DNA from: Comamonadaceae bacterium
GTDB lineage: Bacteria > Pseudomonadota > Gammaproteobacteria > Burkholderiales > Burkholderiaceae
Direction: 5' to 3'
Assembly: GCA_947505995.1 (NCBI GenBank)
Contig: CANNNB010000006.1
Location: forward strand, 1-24,166
Length of the DNA stretch: 24,166 nt
Position 1 is the stretch's first letter. The number at the start of each line of letters is the position of its first letter. The notes beneath the pieces were generated by a model. The model had not been told where the DNA came from and did no database searches. It was given only the letters and a program-made list of their open reading frames with translations. A program made the translations under genes and the position numbers. This document shows positions 1 to 9,873 of this stretch, piece after piece.

Positions 1-15
1 CGGCATCTCCCAAAA

Positions 16-51
16 GAGGCAGTCTGCTTACTCAGCACACAGGATTGCCTC
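16..51 (-). terminator. Possible intrinsic terminator downstream of glnD
   Basis: Read on the minus strand, GAGGCA-A-TC pairs with GA-C-TGCCTC (one A/C mismatch) around a loop of about 18 nt and is followed by TTTTGGG. It lies about 55-90 nt beyond the glnD stop and would end the map-glnD transcript. The U tract is short and the loop large, so this is a modest candidate. Confidence 0.35.
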
Positions 52-77
52 CTCGAAAAAAAAGTTAAACCATCGAC

Positions 78-105
78 ACAGTGTCACCAGCGCTTAGCGC
101 ACTGT
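78..105 (-). repeat. Inverted repeat abutting the glnD stop codon
   Basis: ACAGTG (78-83) and CACTGT (100-105) form perfect 6-bp arms, with GCGC-TTA-GCGC nested inside the right half. The right arm reaches the first base of the glnD stop triplet. On the minus strand an eight-T run follows, but only about 16 nt past the stem, so it is not a textbook terminator. It may instead protect the mRNA 3' end or act with the hairpin further downstream. Confidence 0.3.
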
Positions 106-2738
106 TAAGACTGCAAAACCTGAAGCAATTCGGTCTCTATTTCAATCTGACCGCGGTTGTGTTGCAGAGCTGAACCTTCAATCAGGAAAGTGTCTTCCAC
201 GCGTTCACCTAGCGTACTGATTTTGGCCAACTTCAGACTGATACTGTGTTTAGCAAGAACGGACGCAACACTGTAAAGCAGCCCCATTTTGTCGCTGGCA
301 GATATGGCCAAAATCCAGCTTTGTGCTTTTTCATCCGGGTGTAAAGTGATACGGGGCGCAATGGGAAAATTCTTAACGCGCCTCGATACGCGCCCCTTGG
401 TGGGCGGCGGCAGGATGCTCTTCTGATTGATGGTGACGCTGAGGCCCGACTCCACCATACTCATGAGCTCGCGGTAGTGCTCTGGCAGCATCGAGGTCAC
501 CACCTGAAATGTATCTAGCGCATAGCCATTTTTTGCCGTGTGAATTTTGGCATCCAAAATACTGAATCCGGCTTGATCGAAGTACCCGCAGATGCGGGCA
601 AATAAATCTGTTTGATCTTCTGTGTAAACCAACACTTGCAGACCTTCGCCCAATGGCGAAATTCTTGCTCGGACAATACATTTGCCATTCATCGCCGATA
701 CTGGGGCTACTTCAACTCGAGAAACATACCGTGAAAGTTGCCTTGCGTGCCATGCAATTTCACTGGCGTCGTGCCGCATGAAATAGCCGACATCCAATGT
801 GTTCCATAATGCTTTTTGACCATCGTGGGGTTCAGAGTGTCTTGCCAACTCTATCAGAGCGTCTCGTTTGCGCGACTCAATCTCAGCATTGGCATCAGGC
901 GCTCTACCGCCCAGTACCCGCAAGGTGAATTTATAAAGGTCTTCAAGGAGTTTGCCCTTCCAGGCATTCCAAACTTTGGGGCTTGTGCCTCGAATATCTG
1001 CAACTGTTAAGAGGTACAAAGCGGTCAACCGACGTTCGTTGCCAACACGTTTGGCAAAAGAAGCAATCACGTCAGGGTCGCTTAAATCTTCTTTTTGCGC
1101 CACATGACTCATGCTCAAGTGTTCGCCCACCAAAAATGCAATGAGCTTGGTGTCTTCAGATTCAATGTTGTGTTGTCGGCAAAATCTTTTGACTTCGAGA
1201 ACACCCAGTTTGGAATGATCACCACCTCGCCCCTTGGCTATGTCATGGAACAAAGCAGCCGTGTAGAGAATAAATGGCTTGTCCCAACCGGCAGCCAATT
1301 GAGAGCAAAAAGGGTATTCGTGTGCGTGATCGGCAATGAAAAAACGGCGCACGTTTCGCAGTACCATCAAAATGTGTTGATCAACGGTGTAAACGTGAAA
1401 CAGGTCGTGCTGCATTTGCCCCACAATGTTTCTGAACACCCACAGATAGCGACCCAGAACAGAAGTCTGATTCATCAAGCGAAGGGCATGTGTAATGCCT
1501 TGGCCTTCTTGAAGTATTTTGTAGAAGGTGGCCCGGTTGACTGGGTCGCGCCTAAAGTTGGCATCCATCACGCCGCGCACATTGTAGAGGGCGCGCAGTG
1601 TTTTAGCCGATAGCCCTTTAACGCTTTGCGTTTGCTGATAAAGCAAAAATGTTTCTAAGATGGCGTGAGGGTATTTTTGATAGAGATCGTCTTGAGCCAC
1701 TTCTAGCAGGCCATTGATTTCTAAAAAATGTTCGTTGAGTTTGCGCACCTCAACGCGTAGATCACCACGTTGTGCTTGCAAATATTCTTCAATGTTCAAA
1801 AGCAAAATCTGGTTCAGTTGTGTGACCGCTTTGGCCGCCCAATAATACTGGCGCATCAAGACTTCGCTAGCCCTTTGCTTGTGTTTGCCTTCGGGCGTGC
1901 TTTGTGCTTTGTAGCCAAATGCTTCTGCCAAGCCGTGTTGCAGATCAAACACCAAGCGATCTTCTCTTCGCTTTGCTAGCAAATGAAGCCTTGCGCGAAT
2001 GAGGCTGAGCACTGCTTCGTTGCGTTTAATTTGCTTGACTTCTAGCTGGGTGGCCAAGCCTTTGGCGGCCAAATCGTCCCATGTACGACCTAAGCCTGCG
2101 GCTCTTGCCACCCATAAAATAATTTGAAGATCTCGGAGACCGCCGGGTGACTCTTTGCAATTCGGCTCAAGAGAGTAGGGAGTGTTTTCAAACTTGTTGT
2201 GGCGTTGATTCAATTCAAGCGTTTTCGCTACAAAAAACGCATGAGGGTCCATGGCCTCTTGGTAGCTTTGTTCAAACTGCTTGTACAGAGCAGCATTGCC
2301 CGTGAGGATGCGGCTCTCTAAAAGCGAAGTCTTGACTGTGATGTCTTTTTCGGACTCTTCCAAGCAATCTTTGAGGGTTCGAACACTTGAGCCAATTTCA
2401 AGGCCACTGTCCCAGCAACTTCCAATAAAGACTTCCAACTTGGCTTTCAAGACGGGCGATTCTTCTGCAATGATGCTGTCGGGCAGCAAAACCAATACGT
2501 CAAGGTCTGAAGATGGAAACAACTCTCCACGGCCATAGCCGCCAACTGCAATCAAGGCCTCGCCTTCATCAAAACCCGCATTGAGCCAAAGTTGAATGAG
2601 CAGTTTGTCTGCAAGTTTGGCAAGACGAACCAATGTGGTTTTGGGGCCCCGACCACTAACAGAACTTTTGGCGATGTGTGCCCACAGGCGTTGCTTTTCC
2701 TGCCGGTACTTATCTCTCAATACCGACAGGTCGGTCAT
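105..2738 (-). CDS. glnD: [Protein-PII] uridylyltransferase / uridylyl-removing enzyme
   Basis: GlnD is the cytoplasmic nitrogen sensor: it uridylylates PII (GlnB/GlnK) when glutamine is low and removes UMP when glutamine is high, which sets glutamine synthetase activity and NtrBC signalling. The 877 residues match the family's usual size. The N-terminal nucleotidyltransferase motif GGYGRGEL (about 66-73) is followed by the metal-binding DLD (78-80). The HD hydrolase motif ALFHDIAKGRGGDHS (about 495-509) carries the removing activity. Two ACT domains, around 700-760 and 808-860, bind glutamine. The ATG lies 3 nt after the map stop, with an AAGG ribosome site inside the end of map, so the two genes are almost certainly one operon with coupled translation. 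All key motifs look intact. Identification is secure. Confidence 0.96.
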   Translation of the reverse strand: MTDLSVLRDKYRQEKQRLWAHIAKSSVSGRGPKTTLVRLAKLADKLLIQLWLNAGFDEGEALIAVGGYGRGELFPSSDLDVLVLLPDSIIAEESPVLKAKLEVFIGSCWDSGLEIGSSVRTLKDCLEESEKDITVKTSLLESRILTGNAALYKQFEQSYQEAMDPHAFFVAKTLELNQRHNKFENTPYSLEPNCKESPGGLRDLQIILWVARAAGLGRTWDDLAAKGLATQLEVKQIKRNEAVLSLIRARLHLLAKRREDRLVFDLQHGLAEAFGYKAQSTPEGKHKQRASEVLMRQYYWAAKAVTQLNQILLLNIEEYLQAQRGDLRVEVRKLNEHFLEINGLLEVAQDDLYQKYPHAILETFLLYQQTQSVKGLSAKTLRALYNVRGVMDANFRRDPVNRATFYKILQEGQGITHALRLMNQTSVLGRYLWVFRNIVGQMQHDLFHVYTVDQHILMVLRNVRRFFIADHAHEYPFCSQLAAGWDKPFILYTAALFHDIAKGRGGDHSKLGVLEVKRFCRQHNIESEDTKLIAFLVGEHLSMSHVAQKEDLSDPDVIASFAKRVGNERRLTALYLLTVADIRGTSPKVWNAWKGKLLEDLYKFTLRVLGGRAPDANAEIESRKRDALIELARHSEPHDGQKALWNTLDVGYFMRHDASEIAWHARQLSRYVSRVEVAPVSAMNGKCIVRARISPLGEGLQVLVYTEDQTDLFARICGYFDQAGFSILDAKIHTAKNGYALDTFQVVTSMLPEHYRELMSMVESGLSVTINQKSILPPPTKGRVSRRVKNFPIAPRITLHPDEKAQSWILAISASDKMGLLYSVASVLAKHSISLKLAKISTLGERVEDTFLIEGSALQHNRGQIEIETELLQVLQS

Positions 2739-2741
2739 GCC

Positions 2742-3545
2742 TTAACCTTTGACAAATTCTGGGGTTGGAGGGCTTCCGGCTGAAAGTGTGAGCACTTCAT
2801 AGCCAGTCTCTGTTACCAAAATGGTATGTTCCCATTGAGCAGACAAACTCCTGTCTTTGGTCACGATGGTCCAACCATCGCCCATCTCTTTGATCTCTCG
2901 TTTGCCTGCATTGATCATGGGTTCGATGGTGAACGTCATGCCCACCTTGAGTTCATCCAAGGTGCCAGGCTTTCCATAATGCAAAACTTGCGGTTCTTCG
3001 TGAAAGACGCGGCCAATGCCATGTCCACAAAATTCGCGAACAATGGAAAAACCTAAGTTTTCGGCAAATTTTTGAATGGCCCATCCAATGTCGCCTAAGC
3101 GAGCACCTGGCTTAACCTGTTCAATGCCGTGCCACATGGCCTCATAGGTCACGGCGCAAAGTCGTTTGGCTGCAATAGAAGCTTCGCCCACAATGAACAT
3201 CCGGCTGGTATCGCCATGCCAACCGTCTTTGATGACGGTGATATCGATGTTGACGATATCCCCTTTTTTGAGCGACTTTTCGTTGGGAATGCCATGGCAT
3301 ACCTGGTGGTTGATGGAGGTGCAAATGGACTTGGGGTAGGGCGAGTAACCTGGCGGCTGATAATTCAGGGGAGCCGGAATGGTGCCTTGAACATGGACCA
3401 TGAAATCGTGGGCCAGTTTGTCCAATTCGTTGGTCGTGACGCCAGGTTTCACAAAGGGCGTCAAATAATCGAGTACTTCTGAAGCAAGGCGGCCAGCGAC
3501 ACGCATGCCTTTGGCGCCATCATCGTCTTTTAGGGTGGTTGTCAT
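2742..3545 (-). CDS. map: Methionine aminopeptidase, type I
   Basis: Map removes the initiator methionine from nascent cytoplasmic proteins with small second residues. The 267-residue protein shows the complete pita-bread metalloprotease site: His84 (motif CHGIPN), Asp101 and Asp112 (DITV and GDTS), His175 (GHGIGR), Glu208 (TIEPM) and Glu239 (WEHTILV). It lacks an N-terminal zinc or SH3 extension, as expected for a bacterial type Ia enzyme. The first dozen residues (MTTTLKDDDG) are variable, and the conserved part begins at MRVAGRL. No strong Shine-Dalgarno sequence precedes the ATG at 3545. A start at Met14 would remove the variable segment but would begin very close to the conserved fold, so the longer form is preferred. 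It heads the map-glnD operon, divergent from purL across 132 nt. Confidence 0.95.
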   Translation of the reverse strand: MTTTLKDDDGAKGMRVAGRLASEVLDYLTPFVKPGVTTNELDKLAHDFMVHVQGTIPAPLNYQPPGYSPYPKSICTSINHQVCHGIPNEKSLKKGDIVNIDITVIKDGWHGDTSRMFIVGEASIAAKRLCAVTYEAMWHGIEQVKPGARLGDIGWAIQKFAENLGFSIVREFCGHGIGRVFHEEPQVLHYGKPGTLDELKVGMTFTIEPMINAGKREIKEMGDGWTIVTKDRSLSAQWEHTILVTETGYEVLTLSAGSPPTPEFVKG

Positions 3546-3677
3546 GGGGAGCGATTATCCCATCCTCTGTCCAAGTTTGCAGAAATGAGCATCGTCAGCG
3601 GTTAAAATAATGCTTCGTTCAATGCCCCAGTCAGCGGTATTTGAGTCACATTCTCCTCTTGCCCTCAAGGCCACTCC

Positions 3678-6600
3678 GTGACACTGCACACTCTCTTTTT
3701 GGAAGGCGGTAACGCCCTTAGCGATTTTCGGATCCAGCAATTGCTTCCTCGCTTGCAGGCCGTTTGTCCGCATTTGAAGGCGTTGACCGGTCAGTATTTG
3801 CATTTGGTTGCAAGCACGTCAGCCTTGGACCAGAAGCAAAACGATGTTTTGGCTAAGCTTCTGACTTACGGTGAACCCTGTGCCAATGCCGCCGCATCGA
3901 AATCGGCATCGGTCATTTCAATATTGATATCGCCTCGCCTAGGCACCTTATCACCCTGGGCCTCCAAGGCCACCGACATTGCTCACAATTGCGGCTTGAT
4001 GGTTCGTCGCATTGAGCGTTTGCTTGAATATTCATTGCATTTTAAAAATGAATCAACAGCCAAGGCTTGCACAAACGACACGCTGTTGAAGTTGTCGGAC
4101 TTGCTGCATGACAGAATGACTGAATCTGTTCTCGCAGAACGTCAAAATGCCTTGGCGCTTTTGACAGAATTGCAAGCTCAAAAACTTTTGCATGTCGACG
4201 TGCTTTTAGGCGGCCGCGAAGCCTTGGTGAAAGCCAACCAAGAATTTGGTCTGGCTTTGGCAGAAGACGAAGTTGATTATCTTTTAAGTTCGTTCAAACA
4301 ATTGGGCCGAAACCCCAGTGATGTTGAACTCATGATGTTTGCACAAGCCAACAGCGAGCATTGCAGACACAAAATTTTCAACGCGCAATTCACCATTGAT
4401 GGACAAGAACAAACACACAGTTTGTTTGGCATGATTCGACATACCCATCAACAAAACCCACAGCACACGGTCGTTGCTTACTCTGACAACGCTTCCGTCA
4501 TGGCAGGCCATGAAGTAGAGCGTTTTGTGGCCAAGCAAGGTGGTATCTATCAAAAGGAAGCTGCGCTTCACCATGTGTTGATGAAGGTTGAAACCCACAA
4601 CCATCCCACCGCCATTTCACCCTTCCCGGGAGCCTCCACAGGAGCTGGTGGCGAAATTCGGGATGAAGGCGCTACAGGTCGCGGCTCCAAGCCCAAGGCG
4701 GGTTTAACGGGCTTCACCGTCTCTAAATTGTGGGACAGTCCCAATGGCAAACCGGAGCACATTGCAAGCGCCCTGCAAATCATGACTGAAGGGCCGTTGG
4801 GCGGTGCAGCGTTCAACAATGAATTTGGCCGGCCTAATTTGTTGGGCTACTTTCGTGAGTACGAGCAAGTGGTCGATGGTGTGCTTCGTGGCTACCACAA
4901 GCCCATCATGATTGCGGGTGGTTTGGGTGTGATTGACGATGTTCAAACTCAAAAAATTCAATTTCCTGCCGGCACGCTGTTAATTCAATTGGGCGGGCCC
5001 GGCATGCTCATTGGCATGGGTGGCAGTGCTGCCAGTTCAATGGCCTCGGGCGCCAACGCAGCCAACTTAGATTTTGACTCTGTACAACGCGGCAATCCAG
5101 AAATTGAAAGGCGCGCGCAAGAAGTCATTAACCATTGTTGGGTCATGGGCCATGCCAATCCCATACTTGCTATTCATGACGTAGGTGCGGGCGGTTTGTC
5201 CAATGCTTTTCCAGAGTTAACAAACGATGCTGGACGAGGTGCACGCTTTGATTTACGAGCTGTGCCTTTAGAGGCATCCGGCTTGTCACCCAAAGAAATT
5301 TGGTCAAATGAAAGTCAAGAGCGCTATGTCTTGGCCATCGCGCCTGACTCGCTTAATTTGTTCAAGACATATTGTGAACGAGAGCGTTGCCCATTTGCGG
5401 TGGTGGGTGTTGCCACTGATGAACGCCAATTGGTTGTGTCAGATGCGCTTGCAGAAAATGAGAGCTTGAAACAACCCGTCAACATGCCGATGAATGTGTT
5501 GCTGGGCAAGCCCCCCAAAATGCATCGCTTTGTTACGACAGTACGGCGCATGATCACACCCATTGATCTAACAGATGTGAGTTTGCAAGACGCCATCTTG
5601 AAAGTTTTGAGTCACCCAACGGTTGCTTCAAAACGCTTTCTCATCACCATTGGCGATCGCACTGTGGGCGGCTTAACGCACAGAGACCAAATGGTGGGTC
5701 CTTGGCAAGTGCCCGTAGCCGATTGCGCGGTCACTTTGGCAGACTATCAAGGGTTTAAGGGCGAGGCCATGAGCATGGGCGAACGCACGCCTTTGGCCAG
5801 TGTGGATGCTGCGGCATCGGGACGTATGGCAGTGGCTGAGGCCATTACCAATTTGTTGGCCGCACCCATTGAACTTGATCGCGTCAAACTCAGTGCCAAC
5901 TGGATGGCTGCTTGTGGCGAACCGGGTGAAGATGCTGCGCTTTATGAAACCGTGAAGGCCGTTGGCCTCGAATTGTGTCCGGCCTTGGGTGTTTCCATTC
6001 CAGTAGGCAAAGACAGTCTCTCGATGAAAACACAATGGTCACAAGCAGGTGTGGCGCACAAAGTAACGTCACCTGTGAGTTTGATTGTGAGCGCATTTGC
6101 CAGCTTGCAAGATGTGCGCGGCACCTTGACGCCGCAGTTGAATGCCAGCCTCACAGACACCTCCTTGATTTTGATTGACCTCGGCCAAGGACAAAGCCGC
6201 ATGGGCGGTAGTATTTTGGGTCAAATTCTGCATCAATCAGGCGATCGCGTCCCCGATCTGGATTCACCCGAAAACTTGGTTAATTTGGTCAAGGTCATTA
6301 ACTTGCTGCGCTCACAAGGGAAAATTTTGGCCTACCACGATCGAAGTGATGGCGGCTTGCTAAGCACTGTGGCTGAGATGTGTTTTGCAGGGCAAGTGGG
6401 CGTGGCCCTCAATTTGGACATGTTGGTCACAGAAGGCGATGGTATTTCGGACAGCCGCGCTGAGTATGGCGATGCCAAAAATTGGGCACAACAAGTCAGT
6501 GCGAGAAGAGAAGAATTGACGCTCAAGGCCTTGTTCAATGAGGAGTTGGGTGTTGTCATTCAAATTGCGACCGAAGACCGTACAGAGGTGATGCAGGCCT

Positions 6601-7670
6601 TGCGCGAGCACCGTCTTTCCAAACACAGCCATGTCATTGGCAAAACTCGACCGGCCCATTCAGCCATTGACAAAGGCGTGGGTGCTTTGAGCATTTGGCG
6701 AGATACCAAAGAACTTTTCACAGCCAAGTTAGAAGACTTACACCAAGTCTGGGACAGCGTTAGCTGGAAAATTTGCCAGCAACGCGATAACGTAAGCTGC
6801 GCCGACATGGAGCATGCAGGTGTCGGTAAATTAAATAACCCAGGCTTGCATGTTTCACTCAGCTTCAAGCCAGAAGGTAATGTGGCAGCACCTTGGCTCA
6901 ATTTGACAAAACCTCGCGTTGCCATTTTGCGCGAGCAAGGTGTTAATTCTCATGTTGAAATGGCCTATGCTTTTGCCGAAACGGGCTTCGAGTCGCATGA
7001 CGTTCACATGACAGATTTGCAAACGGGTCGGGTGAGTTTGAAAGATTTTCAAGGACTGGTGGCCTGTGGTGGCTTTAGCTATGGCGACACTTTAGGTGCT
7101 GGTATTGGTTGGGCACGCAGCATTACTTTCAATCCTTTGTTGTCCGATGAATTCAAAACTTACTTTGCGCGCACAGACGTGTTTGGTTTAGGCGTTTGCA
7201 ATGGTTGTCAGATGTTTGCTGAACTGGCCGATATCATTCCAGGTGCACAAGACTGGCCCCGATTCACCACGAATCAAAGCGAACGTTTTGAAGCCAGACT
7301 TTCAATGGTTGAGGTTTTACCGTCACCCAGTATTTTCTTCCAAGACATGGCTGAAAGCCGCATGCCCATTGCTGTTGCCCATGGTGAAGGGTTTGCCAAT
7401 TTCAAATTTCGGGGTCATGCTCAGAGAGCCATTGCCGCCATGCGTTTTGTTGACAACACGGGAGCCGTGACAGAAAACTACCCTGCCAACCCCAATGGAA
7501 GTCCTGCGGGGCTTACCGCTGTCACCACCCCAGATGGGCGATTCACAGCCATGATGCCGCACCCAGAACGGGTCTTTCGAAATATCCAAATGAGCTATAC
7601 CCCCAGTGATGCCTCGGCGTTCAGCCCTTGGCTCAGAATGTGGCAGAACGCAAGGCGTTGGGTTCAATAA
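3678..7670 (+). CDS. purL: Phosphoribosylformylglycinamidine synthase (FGAM synthetase), large single-chain form
   Basis: PurL converts FGAR to FGAM with ATP and glutamine, the fourth step of purine synthesis. At 1330 residues it is the large proteobacterial type that fuses the PurS-like N-terminus, the two AIRS-like halves and a C-terminal class I glutaminase. Visible marks are ANSEHCRHK, the metal/nucleotide region [28 protein letters not shown], and the second-half motif [17 protein letters not shown] (seen as [13 protein letters not shown]). The glutaminase triad is Cys1174 (GVCNGCQM), His1295 and Glu1297 (MPHPERVF). The start is GTG at 3678, with an AAGG ribosome site 7 nt upstream; its N-terminus ([17 protein letters not shown]) is what the family shows. 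It is monocistronic, closed by the hairpin at 7671-7704. No defect is visible. Confidence 0.97.
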   Translation: MTLHTLFLEGGNALSDFRIQQLLPRLQAVCPHLKALTGQYLHLVASTSALDQKQNDVLAKLLTYGEPCANAAASKSASVISILISPRLGTLSPWASKATDIAHNCGLMVRRIERLLEYSLHFKNESTAKACTNDTLLKLSDLLHDRMTESVLAERQNALALLTELQAQKLLHVDVLLGGREALVKANQEFGLALAEDEVDYLLSSFKQLGRNPSDVELMMFAQANSEHCRHKIFNAQFTIDGQEQTHSLFGMIRHTHQQNPQHTVVAYSDNASVMAGHEVERFVAKQGGIYQKEAALHHVLMKVETHNHPTAISPFPGASTGAGGEIRDEGATGRGSKPKAGLTGFTVSKLWDSPNGKPEHIASALQIMTEGPLGGAAFNNEFGRPNLLGYFREYEQVVDGVLRGYHKPIMIAGGLGVIDDVQTQKIQFPAGTLLIQLGGPGMLIGMGGSAASSMASGANAANLDFDSVQRGNPEIERRAQEVINHCWVMGHANPILAIHDVGAGGLSNAFPELTNDAGRGARFDLRAVPLEASGLSPKEIWSNESQERYVLAIAPDSLNLFKTYCERERCPFAVVGVATDERQLVVSDALAENESLKQPVNMPMNVLLGKPPKMHRFVTTVRRMITPIDLTDVSLQDAILKVLSHPTVASKRFLITIGDRTVGGLTHRDQMVGPWQVPVADCAVTLADYQGFKGEAMSMGERTPLASVDAAASGRMAVAEAITNLLAAPIELDRVKLSANWMAACGEPGEDAALYETVKAVGLELCPALGVSIPVGKDSLSMKTQWSQAGVAHKVTSPVSLIVSAFASLQDVRGTLTPQLNASLTDTSLILIDLGQGQSRMGGSILGQILHQSGDRVPDLDSPENLVNLVKVINLLRSQGKILAYHDRSDGGLLSTVAEMCFAGQVGVALNLDMLVTEGDGISDSRAEYGDAKNWAQQVSARREELTLKALFNEELGVVIQIATEDRTEVMQALREHRLSKHSHVIGKTRPAHSAIDKGVGALSIWRDTKELFTAKLEDLHQVWDSVSWKICQQRDNVSCADMEHAGVGKLNNPGLHVSLSFKPEGNVAAPWLNLTKPRVAILREQGVNSHVEMAYAFAETGFESHDVHMTDLQTGRVSLKDFQGLVACGGFSYGDTLGAGIGWARSITFNPLLSDEFKTYFARTDVFGLGVCNGCQMFAELADIIPGAQDWPRFTTNQSERFEARLSMVEVLPSPSIFFQDMAESRMPIAVAHGEGFANFKFRGHAQRAIAAMRFVDNTGAVTENYPANPNGSPAGLTAVTTPDGRFTAMMPHPERVFRNIQMSYTPSDASAFSPWLRMWQNARRWVQ

Positions 7671-7704
7671 AAAAGCACTTGGACTTTGGGGCCTAAGTGC
7701 TTTT
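7671..7704. terminator. Convergent bidirectional terminator between purL and the ppiC-type gene
   Basis: AAAAGCACTT (7671-7680) and AAGTGCTTTT (7695-7704) are perfect 10-bp arms around a 14-nt loop. The left arm starts on the base after the purL stop. On the plus strand the arm ends in TTTT. On the minus strand the same stem is followed by further T residues (TTTTTTATTG). It can therefore stop both the purL transcript and the facing selO-to-ppiC operon. Confidence 0.75.
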
Positions 7705-7745
7705 GAAACCCTAGAAATTCAGGGCCAGGCGAATACAAAGAATTT

Positions 7746-8519
7746 TTATTGAACTTTGGCTTTTGCGCGCAAATCTTCTTGGAATTTACCCAATTTTGAT
7801 TGCGTCAGTTGTTGGGTAATTTGAGGTTTGACCTCGTCCAATTTAGGCAACTGTGCTTCGCGCACATCATCGACACGAATGATGTGAAAACCGAATTGAC
7901 TTTTAACCGGTGTTTCAGTGAGTTGGCCTTTTTCAAGCTTGACCATGGCATTGGAAAACTCAGGCACATAACTGGCGGCATTGGCCCAATCTAAATCGCC
8001 ACCATTGGCGCCTGAACCTGGATCTTTGGAAGCTTTCTTGGCCAGATCTTCAAACTTGCCTCCTTTTTTGAGGTCGGCAATGAGGGCTTTGGCTTCGTCT
8101 TCTTTTTCAACCAAGATGTGACGTGCTCGGTATTCTTTGCCACCGTTGGCTGCAACAAACTTGTCGTACTCGGATTTGATTTCGGCGTCGGTAACTGGGT
8201 TTTTCTTTTGGAAGTTGGCAAACAACTCGCGAATCAAAATGCTTTGACGCGCCAACTCCAGTTGGGCTTTGTAGTCTTCGCTGGCGTCTAAGCCGCGTTT
8301 GCGAGCTTCTTGCATGAACACTTCACGGGCAATGAGTTCTTCTTTGATTTGCGCCAAGATTTCGGGTGTGACGGGTCTGCCAGAGCGCTCAACTTGCTGT
8401 TTCAGGGCCTCAACGCGAGAACTGGGCACAGCTTTGCCGTTAACCACTGCCAAATTCTGCGCCATTGCGGAAAAGCTCAATGCAGCGACCAAGCTCAAGG
8501 CCAATTTCGAAAGTTTCAT
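7746..8519 (-). CDS. Periplasmic peptidyl-prolyl cis-trans isomerase, PpiC/parvulin type
   Basis: This is a secreted foldase expected to assist folding of envelope or outer-membrane proteins. A signal peptide is clear: KLSK, then a hydrophobic stretch, then AMA-Q with cleavage near residue 20. A SurA-N-like helical chaperone segment spans about 25-125. One parvulin domain covers about 130-220, with the landmarks ARHILVE, FEDLAKKASKDPGS, GGDLDW, and FGFHIIRVDD. At 257 residues it has one PPIase domain, so it is smaller than SurA (two) and PpiD (membrane anchored) and closer to the PrsA/Cbf2-like soluble proteins common in betaproteobacteria. It is the last gene of the minus-strand operon, 25 nt after bolA and before the convergent terminator. 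The exact client is unknown. Confidence 0.9.
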   Translation of the reverse strand: MKLSKLALSLVAALSFSAMAQNLAVVNGKAVPSSRVEALKQQVERSGRPVTPEILAQIKEELIAREVFMQEARKRGLDASEDYKAQLELARQSILIRELFANFQKKNPVTDAEIKSEYDKFVAANGGKEYRARHILVEKEDEAKALIADLKKGGKFEDLAKKASKDPGSGANGGDLDWANAASYVPEFSNAMVKLEKGQLTETPVKSQFGFHIIRVDDVREAQLPKLDEVKPQITQQLTQSKLGKFQEDLRAKAKVQ

Positions 8520-8544
8520 TAGATTCCTCAGATTGCAATTAAAT

Positions 8545-8838
8545 TTAGTTAGATCGAAATTCTATGGCCAGCGCATGAAGTCCGTTGTCCAAGAATTCTT
8601 GGAGCGAATCATACACAAGGCGGTGACGTTGGACACGATTAAGCTTTTCAAACTGAGAAGAAGCAATCAAAACCCTGAAATGGCTGTTCAGACCCGACTC
8701 ACTGGCGCCGGAATGACCCGCATGCTGGGCACTTTCATCAATCACCTCTAAAAAGCTGGGTTCAAAGCTGTTTTTCAAGGCGGCAACCATCAGGGGTTGC
8801 CATGAGGTATTTGTGGGGAGACTTGTTTTTAGATTCAT
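8545..8838 (-). CDS. bolA: BolA family protein
   Basis: BolA proteins partner with monothiol glutaredoxins in [2Fe-2S] handling and influence cell shape and stress responses. The 97-residue protein has the family fold and motif order: HAGHSG (39-44, with His39 and His42), the SHFRVLIAS strand (52-60, with His53), and the helix motif RHRLVYDSL (71-79). The first 15 residues (MNLKTSLPTNTSWQP) are variable. The start ATG at 8838 follows the yciB stop by 9 nt, and ppiC follows after 25 nt, so it sits in the middle of the operon. The symbol is given at family level; whether it is BolA or an IbaG/YrbA-type paralogue cannot be settled from this window, although the size and the HAxHxG element favour BolA. 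Confidence 0.85.
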   Translation of the reverse strand: MNLKTSLPTNTSWQPLMVAALKNSFEPSFLEVIDESAQHAGHSGASESGLNSHFRVLIASSQFEKLNRVQRHRLVYDSLQEFLDNGLHALAIEFRSN

Positions 8839-8847
8839 ATTTGAGTT

Positions 8848-9405
8848 TTACTTGGCTGCTTCATCATCAGCGGTTTGCTCTGATGGAGCCACATGTTTAG
8901 AGATGTAAATGCCGGTTCCAACAATGAAGGTCAATGGGAAAATGTAGCCCCAAATTTTGAAATTCACCCATTCGTCAGTGCTGAATTCGTGAGCCACGTA
9001 GGCGTTAGTCGTCGCCATGAAAATACAGTACGCGATCCAAGACACACTCAAAGTTTGCCAATTGGCGTCAGGTAAATTGACGTGGCTGCCCAGCATTGTT
9101 TTTAAGAAATTCTTCTTCAGAACAAATTGAGAAAAAAACAATCCCAGAGCCATGCAGCTGTAAAGGAGCGTGGGCTTGTATTTGATAAACCGCTCGTCTT
9201 GCAAGATGAGCGTCAAGCTGCCAAACACCACAATCAGGACCAGTGTCACCTTTTGCATCGTTGCCAATTTGCCATCTAGGCGGTACATCAACAGGCTTTG
9301 CAACAAGGTGGCAGCCATTAACACAGCGGTCGCTTCGTAAATCGTAGCAAATTTGTAGGCTGCAAAGAAAAGCAGGATCGGGAAAAGGTCAAGCGCTATT
9401 TTCAT
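8848..9405 (-). CDS. yciB: Inner-membrane septation protein A, YciB/IspZ family
   Basis: The YciB/IspZ family comprises small inner-membrane proteins needed for normal septation in Shigella and linked to envelope synthesis complexes in E. coli. The 185 residues fit the family. About five hydrophobic helices can be seen, near 4-35, 49-68, 78-95, 118-138 and 150-168. Conserved elements are the N-terminal DLFPILLFFAAYK, QSLLMYRLDGKLATMQ, the charged RFIKYKPT, and WVNFKIWGY near the last helix. The C-terminal tail is polar and acidic (TADDEAAK). Its ATG at 9405 begins 1 nt after the msrB stop, which implies coupled translation. The molecular function of the family remains poorly defined. Confidence 0.9.
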   Translation of the reverse strand: MKIALDLFPILLFFAAYKFATIYEATAVLMAATLLQSLLMYRLDGKLATMQKVTLVLIVVFGSLTLILQDERFIKYKPTLLYSCMALGLFFSQFVLKKNFLKTMLGSHVNLPDANWQTLSVSWIAYCIFMATTNAYVAHEFSTDEWVNFKIWGYIFPLTFIVGTGIYISKHVAPSEQTADDEAAK

Positions 9406-9406
9406 C

Positions 9407-9820
9407 TTAGCTTTTCTGAAAATTCAATGAAGCTGAATTCATGCAATAACGCAGTCCAGTTGGCTCAGGGCCATCTTCAAACACATGGCCCAAATGAGCG
9501 CCGCATTGGGCGCAGACACTTTCGACTCGAACCATGCCGTGGCTTCGGTCTACATTTTGTGTCACTGCGTTGGGCTCTGCCGCTTGGTAGAAAGAAGGCC
9601 AGCCGCAGCCAGCATCAAATTTGGTCGCTGAATCAAAAAGCTTTGCATCGCAACACATACAGTTGTAATGGCCAGGCTCCCAATGGGTTTCGTATTTACC
9701 GGTGAACGGGCGCTCGGTGGCGGCTCGGCGAGTGACTTCAAAAGCCAAAGGCTCTGCGTTCTTGGCAATCAGCCAAGCGCGCCATTCAGCATCGGTTTGA
9801 GGTAATTTGGTTTGTGACAT
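9407..9820 (-). CDS. msrB: Peptide-methionine (R)-S-oxide reductase
   Basis: MsrB reduces the R form of methionine sulfoxide in oxidised proteins in the cytoplasm. The 137-residue protein has no signal peptide. The structural zinc is held by two CxxC pairs, Cys54/Cys57 (within CMCC) and Cys103/Cys106 (CAQC). The catalytic cysteine is Cys126 in RYCMNSASL, and a possible resolving cysteine is Cys72 in GCGWPSF. Other family landmarks are [12 protein letters not shown], and GHVFEDGP. It is preceded by selO (53 nt gap) and abuts yciB. No clear Shine-Dalgarno sequence was seen before the ATG at 9820, so translation may depend partly on readthrough from selO. Identification is secure. Confidence 0.96.
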   Translation of the reverse strand: MSQTKLPQTDAEWRAWLIAKNAEPLAFEVTRRAATERPFTGKYETHWEPGHYNCMCCDAKLFDSATKFDAGCGWPSFYQAAEPNAVTQNVDRSHGMVRVESVCAQCGAHLGHVFEDGPEPTGLRYCMNSASLNFQKS

Positions 9821-9873
9821 CGTGAAAGTCTAACTGTTGAAGGGGGGATTGAAATTGCCCTGCTAATTTTCGC

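Noticed and set aside
1095..1613. A 172-codon plus-strand frame opposite glnD.
   Set aside because: It is antisense to the well-conserved GlnD HD region, with no recognisable domain or ribosome site.
3546..3677. A promoter in the map/purL divergent gap, suggested by TTAAAATAAT near 3602.
   Set aside because: No -35-like hexamer lies at suitable spacing on either strand, so I could not support a specific promoter although one must exist here.
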